Position numbers and translations under genes: made by a program
Notes under the pieces: model-generated
The model's input: only the letters and a program-made list of their open reading frames with translations
Databases searched by the model: none
Told to the model about the DNA's origin: nothing
Shown here: piece by piece, positions 39,173-48,120 of the stretch
Layout: every line of letters starts with the position of its first letter
Numbering within the stretch: the stretch's first letter is position 1
From: Amia ocellicauda
Taxonomy: Eukaryota > Chordata > Actinopteri > Amiiformes > Amiidae
DNA length: 64,000 bases
NCBI RefSeq assembly: GCF_036373705.1
Contig: NC_089854.1
Location: forward strand, 24,530,339 to 24,594,338
Reading direction: 5' to 3'

Positions 39173-40070
39173 CACCAATCAGCCATAACATTACGACCAC
39201 CTGCCTAATATTGTGTAGGTCCCCCTTTTGCCGCCAAAGCAGCCCTGACCCGTCGAGGCATGGACTCCACTAGACCTCTGAAGGTGTGCTGTGGTATCTG
39301 GCACCAAGACGTTAGCAGCAGATCCTTTAAGTCCTGTAAATTGCGAGGTGGGGCCTCCATGGATCGGACTTGTTTGTCCAGCACATCCCACAGATGCTCG
39401 ATTGGATTGAGATCTGGGGAATTTGGAGGCCAAGTCAACACCCTGAACTCGTGATTCATCAGACCAGGCCACCTTCTTCCATTGCTCCGTGGTCCAGTTC
39501 TGATGCTCACGTGCCCATTGTAGGTGCTTTCGGCAGTGGATAGGGGTCAGCGTGGGCACCCTGACTGGTCTGCGGCTACGCAGCCCCATACGCAACAAAC
39601 TGCGATGCACTGTGTGTTCTGACACCTTTCTATCAGAACCAGCATTCACTTTTTCAGCAATTTGAGCTACAGTAGCTCGTCTGTTGGATCGGACCACACG
39701 GGCCAGCCTTCGCTCCCCACGTGCATCAATGAGCCTTGGCCACCCATGACCCTGTCACCGGTTCACCGCTTTTCCTTCCTTGGACCACTTTTGATAGGTA
39801 CTGACCACTGCAGACCGGGAACACCCCACAAGAGCTGCAGTTTTGGAGATGCTCTGACCCAGTCGTCTAGCCATCACAATTTGGCCCTTGTCAAAGTCGC
39901 TCAGATCCTTACGCTTGACCATTTTTCCTGCTTCTAACACATCAGCTTTAAGGACAAAATGTTCACTTGCTGGCTAATATATCCCACCCACTGACAGGTG
40001 CCATGATAACGAGATTATCAGTGTTATTCACTTCACCTGTCAGTGATCATAATGTTATGGCTGATTGGTG
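39173..40070 (-). mobile_element. Tc1-like element, internally deleted copy 2 (inverted)
   Basis: The copy is 898 bp long, in reverse orientation and highly similar to the copy at 31951-32847. Terminal repeats begin at 39173 and end at 40070. A TA precedes the left end (39171-39172), while the right side runs into a TA microsatellite through TG, so the right duplication has decayed. On the minus strand the N-terminal transposase reads from [14 protein letters not shown] (39924) to an in-frame TGA at 39757-39755, then from a second segment up to WSDESR. It joins the C-terminal block at the same deletion point (39447-39455) as copy 1. The N-terminal start is intact here, unlike in copy 1. The copy is non-autonomous. 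Confidence 0.93.
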
Positions 40071-40072
40071 TG

Positions 40073-40094
<22 letters not shown>
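40071..40094. repeat. (TA)n microsatellite abutting Tc1-like copy 2
   Basis: A TA run directly follows the transposon end and then changes to CA and TATG units. Confidence 0.9.
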
Positions 40095-40105
<11 letters not shown>

Positions 40106-40627
40106 ATGTATGTATGTATTTGGCTTTATCTAGGGCCACTCACAAGAGTAATAGGAAACTGGAAATGAAGTTCAACACAAACAGTGCCCCACAATGTGCA
40201 ATGATTTGGGATGGGTGCAGTGCAGACACAACCTTTGTTAAGTCACTAATCTTCAGTGATCATCAGGGGACAGAACACCTCAGAGACTCACCTCTTTGCA
40301 GCGCGGTCAGACCAGCCTGCGGGGTGAGGGTGCCTTTCATCAGCCAGGTAGGCAGCTCCCCCAGCCTCACTTCCATCAGTGCCCGCTGTGCCAGGGGACC
40401 TGTACCCGCCCACACACACACACAGGGAGACATACACACAGAGTCAGACTCTGCATCCCAGCAACCACTCTGCTAAGAACCGTACATAACCCAGGGCAAT
40501 TCAAAAGGAAGACAACAAACTTAACCAGAGATTGTGCATTGAGGTCACTTTAACAATAAACACAGAGAGGAAACATGATGTGTAAAGGACAGTACATATC
40601 TATAGTATATCATACTGTCTATATATA

Positions 40628-41833
40628 CACTCACCTAAAGGATTATTAGGAACACCTGTTCAATTTCTCATTAATGCAATTATCTAACCAGTTGCTTCAA
40701 TGCATTTAGGGGTGTGGTCCTGGTCAAGACAATCTCCTGAACTCCAAACTGAATGTCTGAATGGGAAAGAAAGGTGATTTAAGCAATTTTGAGCGTGGCA
40801 TGGTTGTTGGTGCCAGACGGGCCGGTCTGAGTATTTCACAATCTGCTCAGTTACTGGGATTTTCACACACAACCATTTCTAGGGTTTACAAAGAATGGTG
40901 TGAAAAGGGAAAAACATCCAGTATGCGGCAGTCCTGTGGGCGAAAATGCCTTGTTGATGCTAGAGGTCAGAGGAGAATGGGCCGACTGATTCAAGCTGAT
41001 AGAAGAGCAACTTTGACTGAAATAACCACTCGTTACAACCGAGGTATGCAGCAAAGCATTTGTGAAGCCACAACACGTACAACCTTGAGGCGGATGGGCT
41101 ACAACAGCAGAAGACCCCACCGGGTACCACTCATCTCCACTACAAATAGGAAAAAGAGGCTACAGTTTGCACAAGCTCACCAAAATTGGACAGTTGAAGA
41201 CTGGAAAAATGTTGCCTGGTCTGATGAGTCTCGATTTCTGTTGAGACATTCAGATGGTAGAGTCAGAATTTGGCGTAAACAGAATGAGAACATGGATCCA
41301 TCATGCCTTGTTACCACTGTGCAGGCTGGTGGTGGTGGTGTAATGGTGTGCGGGATGTTTTCTTGGCACACTTTAGGCCCCTTAGTGCCAACTGGGCATT
41401 GTTTAAATGCCACGGCCTACCTGAGCATTGTTTCTGACCATGTCCATCCCTTTATGACCACCATGTACTCATCCTCTGATGGCTACTTCCAGCAGGATAA
41501 TGCACCATGTCACAAAGGTCGAATCATTTCAAATTGGTTTCTTGAACATGACAATGAGTTCACTGTACTAAACTGGCCCCCACAGTCACCAGATCTCAAC
41601 CCAATAGAGCATCTTTGGGATGTGGTGGAACGGGAGCTTCGTGCCCTGGATGTGCATCCCACAAATCTCCATCAACTGCAAGATGCTATCCTATCAATAT
41701 GGGCCAACATTTCTAAAGAATGCTTTCAGCACCTTGTTGAATCAATGCCACGTAGAATTAAGGCAGTTCTGAAGGCGAAAGGGGGTCAAACACAGTATTA
41801 GTATGGTGTTCCTAATAATCCTTTAGGTGAGTG
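40628..41833 (+). mobile_element. Full-length Tc1/mariner element with perfect terminal repeats (DD36E type)
   Basis: The element is 1206 bp long with terminal inverted repeats of 29 bp (40628-40656 and 41805-41833) that match at every base. It is flanked by TA duplications at 40626-40627 and 41834-41835. Its single gene is uninterrupted. Perfect ends plus an open transposase frame indicate a recent insertion, in contrast to the decayed copies nearby. It lies 557 bp from deleted copy 2 but belongs to a different lineage by terminal sequence and protein. Confidence 0.96.
40761..41801 (+). CDS. Tc1/mariner transposase, intact, DD36E catalytic spacing
   Basis: The protein has 346 residues with no stop or frameshift. 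Transposases of this group bind the terminal repeats, excise the element and reinsert it at TA. The N-terminal half holds helix-turn-helix DNA-binding domains (about residues 1-120; AGLSISQSAQLLGFSHTTIS is typical). The DDE catalytic domain has Asp155 in WSDESRF, Asp246 in FQQDNAPCH and Glu283 in [12 protein letters not shown] count 36 residues between Asp246 and Glu283, not the 34 of classical Tc1, which matches the Incomer (DD36E) group described in vertebrates. A glycine-rich stretch occurs at 190-193, as in Tc1 relatives. The protein ends MPRRIKAVLKAKGGQTQY. Whether it is still active is not shown by the sequence, but no key residue is missing. Confidence 0.95.
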   Translation: MGKKGDLSNFERGMVVGARRAGLSISQSAQLLGFSHTTISRVYKEWCEKGKTSSMRQSCGRKCLVDARGQRRMGRLIQADRRATLTEITTRYNRGMQQSICEATTRTTLRRMGYNSRRPHRVPLISTTNRKKRLQFAQAHQNWTVEDWKNVAWSDESRFLLRHSDGRVRIWRKQNENMDPSCLVTTVQAGGGGVMVCGMFSWHTLGPLVPTGHCLNATAYLSIVSDHVHPFMTTMYSSSDGYFQQDNAPCHKGRIISNWFLEHDNEFTVLNWPPQSPDLNPIEHLWDVVERELRALDVHPTNLHQLQDAILSIWANISKECFQHLVESMPRRIKAVLKAKGGQTQY

Positions 41834-41906
41834 TATATATACAGTATTACATATTTTGGGGTGTAAGTTCTAACAATAATAAATTAAAAAAAAAAAAAAA
41901 ACTGTA

Positions 41907-42187
41907 TAGCGGGAAATTGTGGTGAATTTATTTTGGCGTTACTGGCGCATTTGATTACATTACCAATATTTCCTCCAAGCCACGATTTTGAAGACTGCCA
42001 GGCAGTGAGCAGGGAATAACCACCGATCTTATCCTTTCACTTACAACATGTTAGAATGTCTTTTAGATGAAAACAAATGTTGTGTTAATTAAAGTGTGTA
42101 AAAATGAATTGCCAATTCAAAAAAAATGTCAATATACCCCAATGTAGCCCATCCGCCAAATTTATTACCAACCAATATTTCCCGCTA
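41907..42187. mobile_element. Candidate MITE with TA target duplication
   Basis: The segment begins TAGCGGGAAAT and ends with the exact reverse complement, ATTTCCCGCTA. TA dinucleotides sit outside both ends (41905-41906 and 42188-42189). Similarity between the two ends continues inward for about 35 bases with gaps. At 281 bp and without an open frame it fits a non-autonomous TA-inserting element. I do not recognise the family. Confidence 0.65.
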
Positions 42188-42675
42188 TATGGAACGTTTA
42201 CGTTTGAAAATCAAACCCTTTTGATTTTATGAGATCAATATATTTTTTCTTCTCCATCTCAATTCAGTTTGTATTCCCTGTTCTATGAAACTCTTATGCC
42301 GGATTGTGAGGCCCTCTGTGATACCTGTCCAATGTCTGCTGTAGATGCAAGACCTGTCGGTAGCTCAATACTGATGTTTGTCACGTGTGAAATTCCAGGA
42401 GACTGGGAATGTTCTAGTAGTTGCAGCTCAACTATGGGTGAACCCACAGGGGTGCCAACTGCACACCAAGGCAATATGACTGGAATAATGGAGTGACCAC
42501 TGCTGAGCTAGGCTGGAACAGAAACACAATCCTGTAGATTAGAGACAGACGCTGACACAGACTCCGTACCCATCCTAGTTTGAACAAACCCTTTAACCTT
42601 CAGCGCTCACTTTAAGGGCCTTATTTTTGGATTTGTTACTTTTGAACATTAATTTGTTTAAGAATTAGAGAATAA

Positions 42676-44710
42676 TCAGATCATTTCAATTGAGGCATAT
42701 TTTAAACCTTGCCTTGTATTAGTTTCGTTTGTGAGAAACCTTGCAGCACTTTCACCCCATATTGGACATTTTTTAACATTCACCAAGAACATCATGGCTC
42801 CCATACCTCGACTCAGACCTGCGGGGGGCTGTCTTCCTGTGCTCTGCACACAGTAGGTCAGGGGCTGCAGGGGGAGCATTGAGAACCTGATCCCGCGGTA
42901 CCCCAAGGCCAACTCTGGACACCACTCCAAGCCTCTGGGAGCTGCTACTTTGCAACACGACTCACAGTTGGACCCTACGGCTGTTTGCAGCAGGCGAGGC
43001 GTCAATGTCGGTGCTGCTGGAGGTGCGAGCTGCAGCACACCTTGGGAGCCCATGCTTTCGGTTACAGTTCTGCAAAGAAATCTGCCTGTGGAATGATGCG
43101 TAGAAACGTCCGGTAAAGTGGAACAAACATCTAACGTAGAAGAAGTTACTGCTTTGCTATCAATCCCCCTAACTGCGAGTCCTTTCCTGGTTTCAGTTCT
43201 TGGCAGGTTTTCAAAGGTCCTGCTGTTGAAATTCTCTCTAATATGCTGCCACACACTAGTTTTGCTCAAACTCCGACTGCCCAAAGTACTGGTCCGCTCC
43301 TTTACATTCATATTGTCTTCACAATAGTGAAGCAAACCTCTCTTGTTCGTAAAGTTACACCGGATGTGCTCCCAAACGTTTGTTTTTCTGCAAATTCTGT
43401 TAATTTGTGTAACTATTGTGTCTCTCGTTTCTGCACTGACAGGTGCCTGAAAATGATCTTGCGTGGGCACAGGACCAGCTGTGGAAGACGGGCCTGGCAC
43501 TGAAAGTTTCTGATTCTCTTTAGACTTTGGTTGTTTAGTTTTGGACTTTGAAACACTGTGCATCTGTGTCATGTCTCCTACACTAGGTGACACACCATTG
43601 ATGTACTGCACATTTTTGTCTTGCTGTATTGAAGCATTGCCTGCTTTAACTGCTGAACTGTGAGCTGATGATGATGAATTCAAAGCCATTTTCTTGATTT
43701 TTTGTTTAATCGGTGATGCAATCTGATCTTTGATCTGGTTCTCAACACTGGGTATCTTTTTCTGAAGATCCACTCCGTCCTTACATCTGCTTTTAGCTTT
43801 TTCAGTTTTATATTTTTTTAAAGTCTCTGTACCTTGGCTAATGTTCATTTTCTTATCACCAACTCTGGGACTGGCCTTGTTTCTCAGAGTGGGCAGTGTT
43901 TCTGTGCGATTAATCAGAGGAAGGGCCTCCATTTCCTTCTTCTTGGATTTGCTTTTAGCCTGTTTAACTGAAGACATTTTGGAATCAACAACAGCTGATA
44001 TTATGTCAGAGCTTTTGTTCCCCCTGGCACCAGGAGCCATTCTGCAGTGAGGAAGGTGGGACTTGAGCCTCTTAAAAGGTTTCCCACAGAATGGACACTC
44101 CTCCATCCCAAGAGACACGTATTCCAATGTCTTGCCTGACAAACAAAAATAATAATATTATAGTATGAGGTGAGATATGAATTGTGCATTTTCCAAATTT
44201 ATATAAAGACATGGAATACAAATAAACTTAATAAAGTTAATATTCATCACTTTCCTTGCCTGCTTATCTATTCTGTTTTCTATATTTAATGTAGTCCTAC
44301 GATTGATTGATTTTTGAATGGTACAAAAAAAATATTAAAAATACAATCCAAGCAGTGGCAAGATATGACTGTTTGTAAAAGTAATGAATAATGATTGTTA
44401 ACATACATTTTACAGGTCTGTTAACCAATTTAGTCATGTAGTGCAATTTAAAATCTTAAAAAACTACTACATTTAATTTATTTAAAATGTAATGAACTAC
44501 TAATAGAGGCATCTGTATACAATTATCTACACGTATGCACTTATTTTGTTTTTATGTTACTACTTATATAGTATAGCAGGACATTTTGTATATAGTCTAG
44601 TGTGTTAAAATTGATTGCATAATAACAATCAGATTCGTTTTTAAAGTAATCACAGTAAAGAAATAAGACATAAAACACATTAGTTTAATCACCCACTCAC
44701 CTGAACTCAT
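42676..44710 (-). CDS. mtnap1: C17orf80/MTNAP1 orthologue (mitochondrial nucleoid-associated protein), two coding exons
   Basis: The first coding exon is only 10 nt (44710-44701, ATGAGTTCAG, donor gtgagt). It joins an acceptor at 44137-44136 to the large exon 44135-42676, giving 489 residues that begin MSSGKTLEYVSLGMEECPFCGKPF. A small Cys/His cluster (Cys17, Cys20, His30, His33, Cys34; CPFCGKPFKRLKSHLPHC) is the hallmark of C17orf80 and is conserved with human. The middle is low-complexity and rich in Lys and Ser. Two related segments, VWEHIRCNF and VWQHIRENF, stand at residues 257-265 and 298-306. LEWCPELALGYRG near the C-terminus resembles a conserved human segment as I remember it. The human protein is reported at mitochondrial nucleoids. 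No membrane segment is obvious here, so a further 3' exon cannot be excluded. Head-to-head with fam104a and beside cpsf4l, as in human. Confidence 0.85.
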
Positions 44711-45270
44711 GCCTTTTCTCTTTGGCTGCTCGCTAGATTAACCAATCAGAAGACGCTATGAAAATGATACCAATCTGGATTGGCGGAACCAGTGACATCA
44801 TAATTTCTAACTACTTCCAAAAACATCAAAAGTAACGGCCTGGGGGGCTCTATAATAAATACTTCATTGAATAACAGCAGAATAGCATAATGTTTTACAA
44901 ACGTTTTAGCAAATAACACTATGGCAATCGATTTACTTAGCAGAAAATATCCAACTGCAACGTTTGCTACATATAACACTTGAAACCCACGCTCTTACAG
45001 AAACTCCGCATCCAAAGCCCCTTAACTCAGTGGAAATAGGTAGCCTTGAGAACCGCCTGTCTTTCGCAGCCTGTATTCCTGCTCATTGTGGCTCCGAAAA
45101 CATTGCTTCAGTAACGCTTGTATTCAAATAGTATTTAAAATATATATATTTTGTAATTTTGTATTTAAAAAAATATATATTCTTAGAGCGTCCTCGTCCA
45201 TAGCTAGGATTTAGGCGTCTTTCTCTCGCCTGTGCTGTTCGCGATGGCGTGCCCTCCCTTACTGCGCAGG
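44711..45270. promoter_or_regulatory. Putative bidirectional promoter between C17orf80 and fam104a
   Basis: The two genes point away from each other across this interval. CCAAT boxes occur at 44742-44746 and 44770-44774, with an inverted one (ATTGG) at 44779-44783. A CRE-like TGACATCA follows near 44792. CpG content increases from about 45190 towards fam104a. Such CCAAT clusters are typical NF-Y sites in shared promoters. Transcription starts are not determined. Confidence 0.5.
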
Positions 45271-46152
45271 CGCGATGTCATGTAAACAGCAGCAGCTGGG
45301 AGCAGTAGATAGAGGCACTGAGCGAGAGACGGCAGAGATCAGGGTGGGGAAACCGGCACAGACCCCACGAAACGCGTCGTGTCGACACCGAGGACGGCGG
45401 CTTTCTTTACAAAATGCTTTAGCGTTACCTTATCCTGCTGCCATATCGACGGATTCAAGTAGATACCGCGGGGGGGGGAGATATAACATTAAGCCGGGGG
45501 CGAGAGAGCGGTGCATTCGGGGGATCGGGCTGTACGGTGGCCGGTTGTGGTGGCATCGCGGAGAGGTTTGGGGGCGACAGCCGTGGGCATTGAGCAGGAG
45601 AGGAAGTGTTTGTTTGTTTGTTTGTTTGTTTGTTTTCAGTTGCGATTAATATATCTGCGGTTTAGTTTGTCTACAATCTCGACAATCCGAGCCGTGTTCG
45701 TGTTGGCGGCCCTTAGTCGTTGCCTCTCGCTTTCGAAAGCAGCCGATAGAGAGAGAAACCCGGCACGGTGGTGCTGTGTGGGGGTCTTTTATTAAGCAAG
45801 TCACTTTTATATTGACGCCAGATCATATTCCCATTAGATCTGACGTCTCGTAAGGACAGATCCGGAGACACGGTGCTGGATATTTGTGGCCTGCTCCTCT
45901 TGACCAGCTCTCTAGGCCGGTACACTGTTAGTGTTAGTGGGGGGGTGCAGATCTCTCACACCAAATTATAAAAGCATATTAGAGCCATTGACTTCACTAC
46001 AGACTCGTAGCTACATGTAAGGGATGTGTGGATGCAGAGTGAAGTCGGTGACATGTTCTGACCGAAGATAAACCCCCAGACCAGCCCGGCACCGAGCGAG
46101 AGAGCTGCGGAGGAAGCGATTCATTATACACTTGGAAACCTTGCTTTTTCAG
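45271..46152 (+). other. fam104a: GC-rich leader region of fam104a
   Basis: This CpG-rich stretch probably holds one or more 5' untranslated exons of fam104a. It includes a (TTTG)n run at 45608-45636. An acceptor-like tttttcAG stands directly before the start codon at 46153. Open frames here (such as 45275-45649) look like GC-rich chance frames, although a longer N-terminal isoform, as annotated for human FAM104A, cannot be ruled out. Confidence 0.4.
45608..45636. repeat. (TTTG)n microsatellite
   Basis: About seven TTTG units. Confidence 0.95.
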
Positions 46153-48059
46153 ATGTTATCAGAAAACAGGTGAGTTGTGCTTTGTTTCATGTGTCCCCTG
46201 CGCACGTTTTCAAACACTTTCCTCTCTAAGGTCAGTGCTAAAGCCAGGAACAAGGGGCGTGTTGGTGTTTTTTTTTGTTTTTAATTAAATCCAGTTGACT
46301 ACGTAGGACAACAGGTTTAAAAGGCTGCGATACTTTGTAGCAGCGAAAGGGTGCGATGGATTCTGTGCAGCTCAGTAAGTCAAACACACTCGTACACTCA
46401 TTTCCTTTAGTAATAGTGTTAGTGTTGACTCGCATGATCTGATTGTTACAGTGTGTTGGGCCATGTTGTGTTGCTGAGATGTCCATGTCAGCACTCACTC
46501 CTATTTTTAGAAATCGTGTAAAGGCAATATTTGAAACCATAAGATTCCCATCTCATAACGAGCAGGAGACGCAGACTGTCTAGTCGTTGATTAAGTAAAA
46601 AGGAAAGTGTGTTTATTTTAACTTTTTTAGTGACCCACTCTATCTATATTAACTAGTCATCGCCACACAAGTGAGTCAGCAGTTCGGGGCAGTTGCAGTC
46701 ATGGGAATACTTACTGTGGATGCGATAGATTGTAATTCCTGTCTTTTTTTCACCATCTGGGGTTTACTCCTGCGAAGTGAACGACATGTTCAAAGTAAAA
46801 AGCCTGTTTCCAAACAGATGCATATTTAAAAATGACTTTGCATTAGTGGCATGTTGGTGCAGTTGCACAGGTAGGTTGTTGCTCCATGAGTGAACAGGTG
46901 ATGCACCAAGGATGAGATCAGTCCCGAGCAGTTGTCTGTATTCAGTGTGTTTGATCATTTTAAAATGCATGTCTAGGAAACTACAACTTCATACCTCAGT
47001 GCTCATTTTTATCAACCTGTGTATAATTAAGATCGCCGCATCTTCCAAATTGTCCTTCTATTAGAACAGCCACTGTGATGTCAGTCTAACAACAAGAAAG
47101 GTGACGCTGGGCTTCGTATAAATCATGTTTAGTTTTTTAAAGTGGTTGTCAGTGTGGGTATGTAATGAGTGAGACAGACTGCGGCTGCACTGGTCCTCTA
47201 ACGTGCTGCTGATGCCCACAGGAAACGGCGGCGGAACTGTGACCATGACGACAGCCAGCTCCTGCCCCAGGCCAAACGCGGGGGAGCGGGTCAGTCCCTG
47301 ATCCCTGACCTCGGCCGGGACACCTGGGACTCTGAGGTAAGAGGAGACGAGCACACCCGACAGCAACAGCACAGTTTCTTAACGCATGGCATCAGAAATC
47401 AGGGGCTCGAAACACCTGAACCAATAAGCGCACACTGAAGAAAAGCCATATCTAGGGTGGCATGTTAAAGTGAGGGTTTGCTCCTATGGGGCAAGATACA
47501 GGCAGGAGACAAACTTCAATTCTTCCTGTGGTAGGGGGACTTCAGCCTATATCACCAATGTCTCAAAGACCTTAGTGTTAAGATCCATTCTCTCTAATTG
47601 TGGTTTGAAATCAGTCTGTCGAGTGCCATTGACAGTGCTAGAACTATAATATTGTAAAAATACTAGTCTCCAGTGTCTTGAGTTTTACACTGAATAAGCA
47701 TAAGGCACAATAACAAAAAGTCATTTTAACCAGACCGTTAGACAATTTCCAGGACGGTCAAGTGAGAGATGTGATAGATCCCTGTGCTGACCTCTCTGGA
47801 TGTCGTCCCGTGTCTGCAGTCGTCGAGCAGCGACAGCAGTGCGATCAGCAGTCCGGAGCGAGCGGCGGGGAGCGGAGGCAGCAGCCAGTCTGCGGAAAGC
47901 GCAGGGGGCCGGTCCAACGTGGGCGCCTGCAGCCCGGCCAGCGCGGCACACTTTAGCGAGGACTCGGCGTTGGAGGACTCCTACCACCGCATCAACCGCA
48001 TCCTGAGAGAGGCCCACTTCCACAGCCTGCAGAGCCGCGGGCAGCCGGGTGCCACGTGA
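46153..48059 (+). CDS. fam104a: FAM104A / VCF1, nuclear cofactor of p97/VCP, three coding exons
   Basis: Coding exons are 46153-46169, 47222-47336 and 47820-48059. Introns are GT-AG and in phase, giving 123 residues. The start MLSENRKRRRN matches the short human isoform and carries a basic nuclear-localisation cluster at residues 7-10. An acidic and polar segment with PQAKRGG follows, then a serine-rich tract (SSSSDSSAISSPERA, residues 45-59). The conserved C-terminal helix at about residues 98-118 contains the INRILREAHFHSLQ block. FAM104 proteins bind p97/VCP through this helix and help bring it to the nucleus. The first coding segment is only 17 nt after a possible acceptor, so it may be a microexon or the end of a longer leader exon. 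The last exon is very GC-rich compared with its surroundings. Confidence 0.93.
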
Positions 48060-48091
48060 CTGCCGCCCCCCCCCCGCACACACTTTCCCCC

Positions 48092-48120
48092 GAGAGAGGA
48101 GAGGAGAGGAGAGGAGAGGA
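48092..48120. repeat. GAGAGGA-type purine repeat in the fam104a 3' untranslated region
   Basis: Tandem GAGAG/GAGG units forming a pure purine tract, directly after a C-rich run. Confidence 0.85.

Noticed and set aside
39662-39937. Open frame antisense to the Tc1-like transposase (similar one at 32044-32358)
   Set aside because: It is the reverse-strand shadow of the transposase remnant, present in both copies because the DNA is repeated.
39967-40476. 169-aa open frame overlapping the transposon end and a microsatellite
   Set aside because: It starts inside the inverted Tc1-like copy and runs through TA and CA repeats, so it is not a gene.
42283-42474. Minus-strand 63-aa frame downstream of C17orf80, considered as an extra 3' exon
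   Set aside because: An acceptor-like tgtgCAG precedes it, but I see no good donor in the large C17orf80 exon to pair with it and no similarity that I can rely on.
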